From: Lactimicrobium massiliense
Lineage (GTDB): Bacteria; Bacillota_I; Bacilli_A; Erysipelotrichales; Erysipelotrichaceae
Direction: 5' to 3'
Assembly (NCBI RefSeq): GCF_900343155.1
Contig: NZ_OUNG01000002.1
Coordinates: forward strand, 248,001 to 312,000
Length of the DNA stretch: 64,000 nt
Below, piece after piece: positions 43,960 to 54,700 of this stretch. The notes under the pieces were generated by a model. It searched no databases. It saw only the letters and a list, made by a program, of their open reading frames with translations, and had not been told where the DNA came from. How positions within the stretch are numbered: position 1 is the first letter of the stretch; each line of letters starts with the position of its first letter. A program made the translations under genes and the position numbers.

Positions 43960-45151
43960 GGAAACCAGGGAACCTGTGGAAGCGGTGAATTATACGTATA
44001 CGGTGCCGGTGCGCTTTGAAAATGCCGGCAGGCCGTATTCTTTTGGCACAGAGAATGCTGAGATCCACAAGGGAGAACATGTTGTGGTGGAAACACAGCA
44101 GGGCCTGGAGCTTGGTGTTGCCGAGGCAGATGCCGTTGCCGTGGCCAAATACGGCCTGCGGATGCCGACCCGGCCCATCATCCGGGTGGCAACAGGACGC
44201 GATCTGCGCATCAATGAAGAAAACAAGCGGGAAAATGACCGCGCTTTTGCCATCTGTAAGCAGGAAATTGCAGATCTCAAGCTGGATATGAACCTGCTCA
44301 GCGCGCAGTACACATTGGACCGCTCCAAAGTGCTGTTTGTGTATCTGTCTGATCAGCGGGTAGATTTCCGTGAACTGCTGAAGAAGCTTGGCAGCCGGCT
44401 GCACTGCCGGATTGAGCTGCGCCAGATCGGCGAGCGTGACAAGGCCCGCATGGTAGGCGGCATCGGCATGTGCGGCATGGAATGCTGCTGCAGAAGGTTC
44501 AAGAGCAGATTCGATGTCATCTCCATCAATATGGTCAAGAACCAGCTGCTGGCACTGAACATCGACAAACTGTCCGGCATGTGCGGCAAGCTGATGTGCT
44601 GCCTGAAGTATGAAGACAATGATTACAAGGAAATGACAGCCGGCCTGCCCAAGATGGGATCTCAGGTAGAGTATGATGGCGAGATTTACCGCATCACGAA
44701 TATGAATGTGATGTCCAATGAAGCCAAGCTGGAAAACCGTGAAAATGCGGTATTTCTGACACTGGATGAACTGCGTGAGAAGGCCATTCCCCGCAAAGGC
44801 GTGGTCATGCAGCGCAAAAAGGATGATCCTGGGCATCCAGTGCATAAGAATATCATTCATGTCGGCCAGCATCCTGAACATCGTGAAACGGAACACACTG
44901 CGCATAGTGAACCGGTTCGTGAGATGCGTGACAAGAATGCCCACATGGCAAGAGGACATCGCCGTGATGTGAATGCAAATGAGCCGGCAAAGAACAGCCG
45001 CACAGAAGTGCGTACATTTGGCCGCCGGAATAAGAATGAGCAGGGCAGCAAGCCGTCTGTGAAACCTGCCGCTAAAACTGCCGATCGGAAACCGGCAAAG
45101 AATGTGACGGTACGCACGTTTGGCCGCCGCAAGAAAGAGGAGAACGCGTGA
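43943..45151 (+). CDS. ricT: PSP1-domain protein RicT (YaaT)
   Basis: This 402-residue protein has the PSP1 domain with the cysteine clusters GMCGMECCCRRF and GMCGKLMCCLKYE that bind Fe-S in the RicA-RicF-RicT (Y) complex, which promotes RNase Y maturation of transcripts. The start is GTG 43943, 8 bp after GGAGGA; an in-frame ATG at 43919 lies deeper in holB. The C-terminal 110 residues are basic and low-complexity, with RTFGRRNK and RTFGRRKK as a repeated motif that may bind RNA. Confidence 0.92.
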   Translation: MSQELKETREPVEAVNYTYTVPVRFENAGRPYSFGTENAEIHKGEHVVVETQQGLELGVAEADAVAVAKYGLRMPTRPIIRVATGRDLRINEENKRENDRAFAICKQEIADLKLDMNLLSAQYTLDRSKVLFVYLSDQRVDFRELLKKLGSRLHCRIELRQIGERDKARMVGGIGMCGMECCCRRFKSRFDVISINMVKNQLLALNIDKLSGMCGKLMCCLKYEDNDYKEMTAGLPKMGSQVEYDGEIYRITNMNVMSNEAKLENRENAVFLTLDELREKAIPRKGVVMQRKKDDPGHPVHKNIIHVGQHPEHRETEHTAHSEPVREMRDKNAHMARGHRRDVNANEPAKNSRTEVRTFGRRNKNEQGSKPSVKPAAKTADRKPAKNVTVRTFGRRKKEENA

Positions 45152-46005
45152 AACGCCAGAAATCATTTGAGCAGGAAGGACCAAAGCTGTATCTGGTACC
45201 GACACCGATCGGCAATCTGAATGAGATGACGCCAAGAGCACGGGAGGTGCTATCACAGGCAGATGTGATTGCCTGTGAGGATACACGGACAAGCGGGCAG
45301 CTGCTCCACCATTTTGGCATTTCCAGCCGTCTGATTGCCTATCAGAACTTCAATGAGGATACAAGTGCCAGAGGCATCATCAAGCTTCTGCAGGAAGGCA
45401 ATACCGTTGCCCTGATTTCAGATGCCGGCTATCCATTGATCAATGATCCCGGCCAGAGACTTGTCATGGATGCCGTGGATGCCGGCTTTCCGGTCATTCC
45501 GGTATCCGGCTGCTCTGCTTTTCTGGATGCGCTTGTGGCATCGGGATTAAAGGCACAGCCATTCCTGTTTGTCGGCTTTCTGCCGCCTTCCCATACCGAC
45601 AGAATCAAATCACTGCAGATGTACAAGGACTATCCGATGACATTGATCTTCTATGAAGCACCGCATCGGATTGAAAGAATGTTAACAGATGTTCTTGCTG
45701 TATTTGGAAACCGGCAGGCAGTGCTGGCCAGAGAATTAACCAAAGTGCATGAGGAATTTCTGCGCGGCACTCTGGAAGAGCTGCTGGAAGTATGCCCGTC
45801 TTTAAAGGGTGAGATGGTTCTGATGGTGGAAGGTGCCAGGCAGGAAGAAGCAGAGCTGAGCAATGATGATATTCTGCAGTGTGTCAATGCACTGGTGGAA
45901 AATGGCATCAGCCGTTCGGATGCGGTGAAGCAGACGGCAAAGAAACTTGGCGTGCCTAAGAATCGTGTGTATGAGCTTGTGCATGGCGATCCGCATCAGA
46001 AGTGA
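45148..46005 (+). CDS. rsmI: 16S rRNA C1402 2'-O-methyltransferase RsmI
   Basis: This 285-residue methyltransferase modifies the ribosomal decoding centre (C1402). It shows LVPTPIGNLNEMT, CEDTRTSGQLL, SDAGYPLINDPG and GFLPP, all RsmI hallmarks. GTG 45148 overlaps the ricT stop (GTGA) and follows AGAGGAG. It closes the tmk-holB-ricT-rsmI unit. Confidence 0.95.
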   Translation: MKRQKSFEQEGPKLYLVPTPIGNLNEMTPRAREVLSQADVIACEDTRTSGQLLHHFGISSRLIAYQNFNEDTSARGIIKLLQEGNTVALISDAGYPLINDPGQRLVMDAVDAGFPVIPVSGCSAFLDALVASGLKAQPFLFVGFLPPSHTDRIKSLQMYKDYPMTLIFYEAPHRIERMLTDVLAVFGNRQAVLARELTKVHEEFLRGTLEELLEVCPSLKGEMVLMVEGARQEEAELSNDDILQCVNALVENGISRSDAVKQTAKKLGVPKNRVYELVHGDPHQK

Positions 46006-46075
46006 GCAGGATAGTGAAATTGTGGCTGTTTGATGTAAAATAAGGAAGAATTTAGCGAGCGAAAGGAATCGATTT

Positions 46076-46786
46076 ATGAGTGCTATACTGTCTGATCCGA
46101 CGCTGGTCAAAGCATTGCTGGTTGTGCTGGTGGGCATGATCATTGTGCTGAGCGTGGCGGTTGTTGTACTTGCCATTAAAAAGAACCAGATCGTTTATGT
46201 AGAGAAAGAAGCCCCGGCTGCATCATCGCTGACATCGTCATCTTCACATGCTGTCAGACCGGTGCATGCAGCACCAGCCGCGGCTGCCACAGCGGCTGAG
46301 CCGCTTGTGCTGAACAAGGCACAGCCAAAAGATGATCTTGACCTGATGCAGTTCAAGAATCCTCATGCGGATGAAGATGAAGCTATGGAGACAAATGTTG
46401 TGCCATCCATGCACAATCAGCCTTCCAGCCGTATTCCGCAGCAGGCAGAAGAATCACAGCCAGTCAATCAGGCCATCACGGGTGTATCTTTGACCATCAT
46501 GATCGGCCAGTCCAAAACGGAAGTGTCAGTCAGAAGCTTTCCGTGTCTGCTTGGCAGAGAGGCAGATGTCTGCGATGTCATTATCTCAGAGCCGGCCGTA
46601 TCCCGCCGTCATGCAAAACTGCTGCTGGAACATGGCGAAGTCTTTGTGGAAGATGTATCCGAACATAATGGCACGTTCCTGAATGATATGAAACTGCCGC
46701 CGCTTGGCAGGGCAAGACTGCATACAGGCGATTTGATCACCCTTGGCAGAGCCCACATCCGGGTCAATGCATGGCTGTATAACTAA
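46076..46786 (+). CDS. Membrane-anchored FHA-domain protein
   Basis: This 236-residue protein has one N-terminal membrane segment (about 11-34), a low-complexity linker rich in Ala, Ser and Gln, and an FHA domain (about 140-232) with LLGREADVCD, VSRRHAKLLL and HNGTFLND. FHA domains bind phosphothreonine, so a Ser/Thr kinase partner is expected elsewhere in the genome. The ribosome site is AAAGGA. Confidence 0.88.
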   Translation: MSAILSDPTLVKALLVVLVGMIIVLSVAVVVLAIKKNQIVYVEKEAPAASSLTSSSSHAVRPVHAAPAAAATAAEPLVLNKAQPKDDLDLMQFKNPHADEDEAMETNVVPSMHNQPSSRIPQQAEESQPVNQAITGVSLTIMIGQSKTEVSVRSFPCLLGREADVCDVIISEPAVSRRHAKLLLEHGEVFVEDVSEHNGTFLNDMKLPPLGRARLHTGDLITLGRAHIRVNAWLYN

Positions 46787-46808
46787 CCCGGAAATCCGGG
46801 CTTTTTTG
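46787..46808 (+). terminator. Terminator after the FHA gene
   Basis: CCCGGA AA TCCGGG followed by CTTTTTT: a compact rho-independent terminator starting right after the stop codon. Confidence 0.85.
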
Positions 46809-46833
46809 GATCATTGGGGAAAGGAGATTAACC

Positions 46834-47868
46834 ATGAAAAAGTGTATCAACTGTCAGGAAGAAATTGCGGATGACGCTGCCTTCTGCCCGTTCTGCGGAA
46901 CAAAGCAGCCGGATTTAGCTGAAACAAAGACAGAGCCGGAAGAAGTAAAGGCCGAAGAAACAAAGCCTGCTGAAAATACAGAAGAAGAAAAGCCTCTGGC
47001 AGATGAAGCGCCAAAGCAGGAAAATGAATCAAAAGAAACAGAGGCGCCTGTAGAAAACAAGCCGGAAACGGCTGAACAGGAAGCCCAGAAGCCTGAAGAG
47101 AAGACAGCAGAAACAGAAAATCAGAAGCAGGAAGCTGCTGCTGCAGAAACGCCTGTGGAAAACAAGGCAGAAAGTGCTGAAACAAAACCAGAAGAAAAGA
47201 CAGAACCGGAACACGCTGCTGTCCCAAAGGCAGAAAAGAAAACAGAGCCTGCTGTAGAGAACGTGAAGATGCAGATGCCGAAGGCGGATATTGACTGGAA
47301 GATGTATCTGATGCCGTTCTGGGATGTGATCAGAGATCCGTTTGCGATTGTGAGTCTGCCATGGGTGGATGTTGGCGTGGCCATTCTGCTTTCTCTGATT
47401 GTCAATACATGGCTGACCCGTTCCTTTGCGGTCAGTGCGCTGGAGTTTGTGCTGCAGGCAGTTGGAAGAACGGATATCAAGGTCTCGATTGCCATGAACA
47501 ACATGGGCTATACATTCTCTTCCTTCTTCCAGTGCGGCATGGTCATGACAGTGATTGTCATTGGCTTCCTGTTCCTGGCCCGCTTTATCAGTGAGCGCAA
47601 AAGAGCAAATGCATCTGTCATTCTGCAGCAGATCAGTGCATCCTTGTTCTTCATAAGCCTGCTGGCGCTTTTGACGATTATCTTTTCAGCCATCACACCG
47701 GTGCTTGGCACCTTCGGCGTGCTGTGCCTGCTTGTCTTTGAAGTCCTCATTCTGCATCAGGATATGCAGAAGACAAACGGCTGGCTGCAGCTGATCATTC
47801 TGACACTCTTTTTGATCCTGCAGGTTCTGGCTGTGTACCACATGATGCCTACCAATGCCTGGTTTTAA
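46834..47868 (+). CDS. Zinc-ribbon membrane protein with Glu/Lys/Pro-rich linker
   Basis: This 344-residue protein begins with a zinc ribbon (CINCQEEIADDAAFCPFCG), followed by about 120 residues rich in E, K, A and P with near-repeats (APVENKPETAE, TPVENKAESAE). Then come four to five membrane segments (about 185-340). Zinc-ribbon-plus-membrane proteins of this kind are common in Bacillota and of unknown function. The ribosome site is AAAGGAG. The linker's acidic repeats may bridge to cytoplasmic partners. Confidence 0.8.
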   Translation: MKKCINCQEEIADDAAFCPFCGTKQPDLAETKTEPEEVKAEETKPAENTEEEKPLADEAPKQENESKETEAPVENKPETAEQEAQKPEEKTAETENQKQEAAAAETPVENKAESAETKPEEKTEPEHAAVPKAEKKTEPAVENVKMQMPKADIDWKMYLMPFWDVIRDPFAIVSLPWVDVGVAILLSLIVNTWLTRSFAVSALEFVLQAVGRTDIKVSIAMNNMGYTFSSFFQCGMVMTVIVIGFLFLARFISERKRANASVILQQISASLFFISLLALLTIIFSAITPVLGTFGVLCLLVFEVLILHQDMQKTNGWLQLIILTLFLILQVLAVYHMMPTNAWF

Positions 47869-48424
47869 GTTTCAGGAAGGAAGCGGCATCCCGGTTGTCT
47901 GGATTGGCAAAGAACCGCAAGATATACCTGTTTCCAATCCCATCCTGTTTGTGTATGACTTTGACTGGGACAGCTGTCTGTCGCCATGGCCTTCCCCAAA
48001 GGTGTTTAAGAAAGGCAATGATTTTGCCGGAAACGCAGATGCCTTTCTGGATGAACTGAAAGTACATCTGCCTCAGAAATCTATTCTGGCCGGCTATTCT
48101 CTGGCTGGCTTATTTGCCCTGTACGCTGCCACAAAAGAAAACGGTTTTGCCGGTGTGCTTTGTGCATCTGGATCCTTATGGTATCCCGGCTGGATTGACT
48201 GGCTGAAAGCACATCCTGTTCAGGCAGAGGCGGTCTACCTTTCACTGGGTGATACAGAAAAAAACAGCCGCAATCCGGTTCTTGCGTCTGTTGAGGATAA
48301 AACATTGGAAACACAGCAGTATCTGTCAATGACACATACGTTTGTGAAGGAACCGGGCAGCCATTTTGCGGATGATACACCGCGCGTTGTACATGGAATT
48401 CAATGGCTCAACAGCGTGCTTTAG
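47855..48424 (+). CDS. Alpha/beta-hydrolase, esterase-like
   Basis: This 189-residue protein has a nucleophile elbow GYSLAG in ILAGYSLAGLFALYAA, an acidic candidate in YLSLGDTEKNSR and a late histidine (EPGSHFADD), the triad order of an esterase D/Fes-type hydrolase. It is short for the family. The ATG at 47855 overlaps the zinc-ribbon gene by 14 bp with no clear ribosome site, so translation is probably coupled. The substrate is unknown. Confidence 0.75.
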   Translation: MPGFKFQEGSGIPVVWIGKEPQDIPVSNPILFVYDFDWDSCLSPWPSPKVFKKGNDFAGNADAFLDELKVHLPQKSILAGYSLAGLFALYAATKENGFAGVLCASGSLWYPGWIDWLKAHPVQAEAVYLSLGDTEKNSRNPVLASVEDKTLETQQYLSMTHTFVKEPGSHFADDTPRVVHGIQWLNSVL

Positions 48425-48440
48425 GGCACGCTGTTTTAAT
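48410..48440. terminator. Terminator between esterase-like and MATE genes
   Basis: AACAGCGTGC (48410-48419) pairs with GCACGCTGTT (48426-48435), then TTAAT. It overlaps the esterase stop and can serve both converging genes. Confidence 0.8.
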
Positions 48441-49797
48441 ATGCCCTGGTCAGATTCTGCAGCCACTTGTAATGGTAGAAATGAACCATGACCCATGGAA
48501 TTTTGCCGACTTCATCCAGGCATGTGCATGCATAGACGGCCAGGATGGGCCAGTGAAACACAAAGGCACCGGCTAAGGCGGTTGGAATGGCAATGCACCA
48601 CATGGTGACAATGAGCGAATGTATATCAAACTTTGTATCACCGCCGCCGTCAAAGATGCCATTGATCATGATGGTGTTAACGCATCTGCCAATCATGTAG
48701 AACGATGTGATGACAAGCATGCCAATGAGGTATTGTCTTGCCATGCCGGACAGTTTATAAAACTGCAGGACAGCCGGAATGACAGCCAGAATGAACCCGG
48801 TTGTGACAAAGCCGACCAGGAAGCTGATCTTCATGATTCTGATGCCGTAGTCCTTTGCGGTATCCATGTGGTTCTGGCCAAGTTCATTGCCAAGGACAAC
48901 ACCGGCGGCACCGGCAATACCGTTGCACATACAGCAGGCAAGATCTCTGACTACTGCCGCCACACTGTTGGCAGCGGCGGCAGCCTGGCCTAAATGTCCC
49001 ATGATGGCCGTATAGGATGTGAAGCCAACACCCCACAGCAATGAGGCAAACAGCACAGGCAGGGAAATACGGGCAAAGTCTTTGCTCAGCAGCTTGTTCT
49101 TGTGAAACAAAGATTCCCATTGTGGATGGAGATAGCCATCCGTGTAAGAAAGTGAGATGGACCAGATGAGCTCAATGATCCGGGAGATCAAAGTGGCGAT
49201 GGCTGCACCTCTTGCCCCAAGAACCGGGAAACCAAGCAAACCGAAGATCAGGATCATATTGAGACCAATGTTGATGAAAACAGTGACGGTGGAGATCATG
49301 GCAGCCGCATGGGCATGTTCACTGACTTTCATCATCATCTGAAAACTCTGTGATACTGCTACAAGGAAGTAAGACCAGCCGGCGATGCGCAGGTACTGGC
49401 AGCCGATTTCTTTCAGAGTTGGATCGTTGGTGAAGAAATCCATGAGAATACCTGGTGAAAAGACACAGGCAATGCCGAAGATCAGGTCAATCAGAACAGA
49501 CAGCCTGAGCATGATATGAAAGATATCTGTCATCGCATGCAGATCCTGCTTTCCCCAGTACTGGGCTGCCAGGATGGAACCGCCGGCTGTGATGGCGGAG
49601 ATGAACATGGTCATCACAAACTGGACCTGGGTTGCCAGCGATACGGCTGACATGGAGTTCTGATCGAGCCGTCCAAGCATGATGGCATCGGCGGCTGCCA
49701 CTGCCGCCAGCATCAGACTCTGCAGGGCCAGGGGAAGGGCCAGAGAGAACAGCTTGTGATTGAAGACGGCATCAGAAAACAACCCTTGTTTCTTCAT
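48436..49797 (-). CDS. MATE-family efflux transporter
   Basis: This 453-residue protein has the 12-helix MATE layout (LPLALQSLMLAAVAAADAIM, then AITAGGSILAAQYWG). The start MKKQGLFSDAVFNHK at 49797 is preferred over the frame's further upstream codons, which overlap the PHP gene. It lies 4 bp after that gene, so it is probably the third gene of a ROK-PHP-MATE unit. Confidence 0.85.
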   Translation of the reverse strand: MKKQGLFSDAVFNHKLFSLALPLALQSLMLAAVAAADAIMLGRLDQNSMSAVSLATQVQFVMTMFISAITAGGSILAAQYWGKQDLHAMTDIFHIMLRLSVLIDLIFGIACVFSPGILMDFFTNDPTLKEIGCQYLRIAGWSYFLVAVSQSFQMMMKVSEHAHAAAMISTVTVFINIGLNMILIFGLLGFPVLGARGAAIATLISRIIELIWSISLSYTDGYLHPQWESLFHKNKLLSKDFARISLPVLFASLLWGVGFTSYTAIMGHLGQAAAAANSVAAVVRDLACCMCNGIAGAAGVVLGNELGQNHMDTAKDYGIRIMKISFLVGFVTTGFILAVIPAVLQFYKLSGMARQYLIGMLVITSFYMIGRCVNTIMINGIFDGGGDTKFDIHSLIVTMWCIAIPTALAGAFVFHWPILAVYACTCLDEVGKIPWVMVHFYHYKWLQNLTRAY

Positions 49798-49801
49798 GCC
49801 G

Positions 49802-50677
49802 TCAATCCTCAATCTCATGGAAGATGGGCTTCATATGGTCAAATGTGCAGAACTGCGTGATGCCGATCTCTTCTTTGACAACCCGGCGGGCATCCTTGAA
49901 GTGGTCACCGACATATTTTGTGCTGTGGGCATCAGAGCCAAAGGTGAAGAGAGTGCCGCCAAGGTCTTTATAGAGCTTGAGAATCTTCCGGCAGGGCTGG
50001 GTATCCTTGAGGCCATAGTGCCAGGAAGACGTGTTGATCTCAATGCCTTTGCCATCCGCAATAGCCTGTTTCAAAATGGCCGCAATGAGATCCTCTTCTT
50101 TTTCAAATGGCCAGGGACCTGCTGGATCATAGCGGGACAGCAGGTCCAGATGCGCCAGAACACTGTAATGCTTGAAGTTCTGCTGCACATGCAGAATCTC
50201 CTCATAATAGTCATCATTGTATTCCTTCTGGCTCTTTCCCTTGAAGTAGTCACCATTCCAGAATTCTTTGTTATGTACCTGGTGCATGGAGAGCAGCACA
50301 AAGTCCAGATCATTCTGATACTTTGCATACAGGTTTTCATAATCACCAATCGTATGGGTCTGTATGCCAAACTCCAGACCGGCTTTGATGGTGATCTTTC
50401 CCGCATACTGTTTTTGCAGGGCATGCAGCTTCTCAAAATAGCGGGGATAATCCACATTGGCAAGCGGATCCTGTTGGTCTGAGGAAGAACTGATGCCATC
50501 CCCGCCGCGGTACAGAATACCTCTTGGATCATCCCAGTCACGCTTGATGCCATAGTCCACATGATCGGTAAAGCACATCTCATCCAGGCCAATGGCAATG
50601 CCCTGTTCAATCTGATTTTCCATCAATTCTCTGGAATCATCTGAAAACTCACAATGCAAATGATAATCCGCAATCAT
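49802..50677 (-). CDS. PHP-domain phosphoesterase, histidinol-phosphatase type
   Basis: This 291-residue protein has the PHP metal motifs: DYHLHCEFSDD, FTDHVDYG, GLEFGIQ, SMHQVH, LAHLDLLSRYD and FGSDAHSTKYVG. The HisK-type histidinol-phosphate phosphatases share them. No other histidine genes are near, so another phosphoester is possible. ATG 50677 overlaps the ROK gene stop (ATGA) and follows GGGAGAAG. Confidence 0.88.
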   Translation of the reverse strand: MIADYHLHCEFSDDSRELMENQIEQGIAIGLDEMCFTDHVDYGIKRDWDDPRGILYRGGDGISSSSDQQDPLANVDYPRYFEKLHALQKQYAGKITIKAGLEFGIQTHTIGDYENLYAKYQNDLDFVLLSMHQVHNKEFWNGDYFKGKSQKEYNDDYYEEILHVQQNFKHYSVLAHLDLLSRYDPAGPWPFEKEEDLIAAILKQAIADGKGIEINTSSWHYGLKDTQPCRKILKLYKDLGGTLFTFGSDAHSTKYVGDHFKDARRVVKEEIGITQFCTFDHMKPIFHEIED

Positions 50678-51654
50678 CGTTCTTCTCCCATCTTCCTGCT
50701 TTTCAGGATATCTCTTCCTATTTCGTATAAGCCGGTCCAAAGCAGACTGTCTTTGTCCTGTACATGCACAATCTGAATGTGCGGATCCAATCGGATCCCA
50801 TACGTTTCTGGATGCAGCTTTTCGTTGGTCAGCTCACTTGTCCAGGCAATCAGATCCGGATCCAGCACGGCTGCCAAAGCACCCATGCTTTCAGCTAACA
50901 TGCGCGCTGGCTCCTTCTTCGTTCTCTCTTTCTTTTCTTTCTCTGTGCCCCACGGCAGATAACGCATCTCACCGGCCTGATGACTTGTGCCGTTGTACAA
51001 ACGACCATGGATCACAATACCGCAGCCGATTAATTCCGCAGCTGGCTGGAACACCAGCGCCGCTGTATCTGTATCCGGATATGCATGCACAAGGCCGATG
51101 CACATCGCATTGGCATCATTCTCATTCACCCACTGCACACCATTTAATTCCTGGATATCATGCAGGTCTTTATGGGCAAGCAATGGCAGATCACAGACCC
51201 CGATCGTGCCATTGATACAGACACCGGGGATACTGATGACAAGCACCTGGACGGCAGGATCACTTGTGCGCAGTGTTCCAAGGGCATGCCTGAAATCCTG
51301 CAGGGATCCTTTTTCCGACGGCATGTCCTGATGGAACACAGGGCTGCCATCCAGCTTTCTGCTTTCCGTCAGAAAGCGGAAATTATCACCCTGGCTTACG
51401 CATGCCAGCATACCTACATGGCAGTACTCTGGATTCAGGCAATACTGCTTGGCATGGCGGCCGGTGCGTGAGGGCACATCCGATACATACAGAATCTGTC
51501 TGGACAAAAGCAGTTCCCTGAGAATGTTTGTCATCCCGCCGGCGGAAATTCCGCACAATGTACAAAGTTCCATCCTTGTATGGCATTTTCCGTCAAAGAA
51601 GATCTGGCGTACCGCATCAATATCATCCTGTTTCAGCTTCGTATTCCGATTCAT
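50674..51654 (-). CDS. ROK-family transcriptional regulator
   Basis: This 326-residue protein has an N-terminal winged helix (RMELCTLCGISAGGMTNILR) and a ROK domain with ENDANAMCIG and HQAGEMRYLPWG. The GExGH-plus-cysteine zinc site of ROK sugar kinases is not conserved, in keeping with a regulator. A TATAAT near 51682 precedes a GAGG ribosome site. It likely controls its own operon with the PHP and MATE genes, in response to an unknown sugar. Confidence 0.82.
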   Translation of the reverse strand: MNRNTKLKQDDIDAVRQIFFDGKCHTRMELCTLCGISAGGMTNILRELLLSRQILYVSDVPSRTGRHAKQYCLNPEYCHVGMLACVSQGDNFRFLTESRKLDGSPVFHQDMPSEKGSLQDFRHALGTLRTSDPAVQVLVISIPGVCINGTIGVCDLPLLAHKDLHDIQELNGVQWVNENDANAMCIGLVHAYPDTDTAALVFQPAAELIGCGIVIHGRLYNGTSHQAGEMRYLPWGTEKEKKERTKKEPARMLAESMGALAAVLDPDLIAWTSELTNEKLHPETYGIRLDPHIQIVHVQDKDSLLWTGLYEIGRDILKSRKMGEER

Positions 51655-51696
51655 TCGTCAACCTCTGACGAAACGATTATACACGCTTCCTTTTCT

Positions 51697-51733
51697 CTTG
51701 CAACAAAACAAAAGCACTGCTTACACAGTGCTT
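51697..51733 (-). terminator. Terminator of the addBA operon
   Basis: On the minus strand AAGCACTG pairs with CAGTGCTT across a 6-nt loop, followed by TTGTTTTGTT. It begins at the addA stop. Confidence 0.85.
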
Positions 51734-54700
51734 CAGAATGCGATGAAATCTTCATTATGGAAAGAGTAGCCATAGGTTTCAATGACTCTTTCGGAATACA
51801 GGATTTCCAAGGCTCTTCGGTAGGTATCAATCTGTGCCTGATATCTCTTCCTGATTTCAGCATCATTGGCATCGTCTGTCTTGAAATCAATCATGATGAC
51901 CTTGTCTGGATCTTCTGCCACAAAGTCCATGGCACCTGTGATGGCATGCCTGCTTTCTGTGTCGATCACATAGAATGCATATTCTTTGTGAATATGCATC
52001 TGCAAGCACTGCCTGTACAATGCTGTGTTGGCAAAGTGGACAAGCTTCTGTTGATCAGCAGGGGTAAGTCCGTCCTCATGAATGTCTTCCATGGTCCAGA
52101 CTTTGTCTGGCAGTGATGCAATGGTTTCATGCATAAGAGTGCCATAGGCCTTGCCGGACTCATGGCTGCTGCGGGACAGCGGCGGAATGCTTGTGTATTC
52201 TGTTTCACTAGGCCGCAGGGCACCATTGATATCTTCTTGTGCAGGCATGTGCGGCAGCTGGGCAGGATATACTGTTTTCTTCTTTGTCAGCTTTGGTACG
52301 GCCGCAAGTGATTCATGATGTACTTCAAAGTACGGTCCTTCCTTCATCGCGGCCAGGATCAGTCCGCTCATGCCCCGCCTTGCGGCAATCACGCCTCTGG
52401 TCAGGCTGCGGCTGTAATCACGCTTTGGCTCACTGTCCACAATGAACAGACGCTGCTGGGGCCTGGTCAAAGCAACATACAGCAGACGGATAAACTCCTC
52501 CTGGTCTTCCAGGTTGCAGGCATGGGATACAGCCAGTTCCTGGACGGTTGGCCGTTTCAGGCGGGTATGGATATCCATCCAGCCAAGGCCGAGTTTGAGC
52601 TCATCATGGATGATGACAGGAGCTTTGTCATCCTGGAAGCGGTTCTGAGAGTCCGACCACAGAAAGACAATCTTGTACTGCAGGCCTTTGGACTGATGAA
52701 TCGTGCATACTCTGACCACATCATCATCTGTGCCATGCGACAGCGCTTCACTGGATTTCTCATCAGCACCATTGCGCATCATCACCAGGAAGTCATACAG
52801 GCTGACAGGCTGCTTTGCATTGATCTTCTGGCACAGAAAGTCAAAGTTTGCCTGGTCTTTATCAGAAAGAAGATCGTAGAAATTGTTTGTCTTTGCAATC
52901 TGGTCCATAAGAGCAGGAATGCCATCTTTGTCTGCCGTCTGCCGCAGTCTGGCAAACGCCTCAAACAATTCCGGATGTGCTTCTCTGACACCCTGTACAA
53001 GTGTCTTATGGCCAACTTTCATCTTTGCAAGCTCTTCATCTGAGAACTGACAGAACGCACTGGTCAGCACGGTGGTCATACTGATGGCATCATCCGGATT
53101 TAACATCCATCCGGCCATAGCCTGAATCAATACGCACAGATCAGACATCCAGAATCCTTCTCTGGCATCGATGTCATAGGGAATGCCGGCATCATCAAAG
53201 GCATTGCGTAAGGGAATCTTGCTGGCATGGGAGCGCACCAGCACGGCAAAGTCAGAAAACGGATGACCTTCTTCATGCATGGCGGCAATGTGGCTGGCAA
53301 TCCAGGCAGCCTTTAACTGCTTGGCATCTTCATTCTCTTCTTCTTCGTCCTCATCCCCTTGTGTCTGTGGGGAAGACACAAAGGTAAAGATGACAGGCAC
53401 CGGTTCTTCCTTTTGCTCCCTGCGGCCGATGGCAGCCTTGTCATCTTCCGTATATCGATCATGCATGCCTTCCACATTCATCAGACTGCCAAACAGGATA
53501 TTGTTAAACGTGACGATGCTTTCCATGGAACGGAAGTTGTGGCGCAGGGTAATATGCTTTTCTTCAGGATCTTTCAGGCATGCCCGCATCAAGGCAGGCC
53601 GGGCACTGCGGAACCGGTAAATCGACTGCTTGACGTCACCTACCCGGAAGACATTGTCCTTCTTCGCCACGGCATTGATGATCGCATTCTGCAGCGTGCT
53701 GGTATCCTGAAACTCATCGACCATGATCTCATCATAGCTGTCCCGGATGCGGGCAGCTGTTTCACCATGGTCAGCCTGCAGAATCGCAAGCACATAGCGC
53801 TCCATATCAGAGAAATCCATGCATGTATTGTCTGCTTTCATCCTGGCAAACGTATCTGCTGTATGCTCACATAGATCCAGGAAGTCATTCACGATCGGTA
53901 CCATGTCATTGGCATCAGATACAAGCGTGGCTTCATCCTGCGCACCTGCAAGCAGGGCTTTGATGCGGGCGGAAAAATCCTTGCGGGCACGGTCATAGGG
54001 CAGATTCTTTGTCGAAGGAGATGTCTGCAGTAAAGCAAGTGTTTCCAAAGCGGACAGATACAGGCCCCAGCTGTGCTGCTGCAAAGCATCCAGTACATTG
54101 ACAATGCCATTGCGCACACCCTGCAGCGTCTTGGGATCAACTTTTTCATCCTCCTGGGCAGCAGTCTTCATCTCATCCAGCAGGTCATTCAGATTGGAGA
54201 CAGACAGAATCATGCGGTCAAAAAAGGCGGCCAGAATATCCGGATCAAAATCGGACAGTGACTTCACCGGGCTGTATTTGTCACGGCAGTCCTGATAGAA
54301 GGCAGATGGATCAAAGGCAGACTGGGCATGGGTATTGACACTGTTTACAGCCTGTTCCAGGGCACTGTAATCTTCACTGCGGGCAGAAAACATCGTGGCC
54401 AGCCGGTATGCCTTTTCCATGTCCATACTGCCAAGACACTGACAGAACGCTTCATGCGACATGACCTGACGGGTGCCTTCATCCAGCACATTTGTGCACA
54501 CTGCCGGATCCAGGCCGATCACAGCCGCATATTTCTGGATGATGGCAAGACACCACGAGTCAATGGTTGTAATCTGAGCGGCAGATAAAGCAATGAGCTG
54601 GTCACTGATCCAGTTTCTTTCTTCCGTTGTCTCTGCCTGTGCCAGATGCTGGCTCAATCCTGAGGCCAGACGGGATTTCATCTCCTGCGCTGCAGCTTTG

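Noticed and set aside
43937-45292. Long open frame (451 codons) on the minus strand
   Set aside because: It lies antisense to ricT and rsmI, which have clear family motifs, and its translation is low-complexity without a ribosome site. It is a shadow of codon bias.
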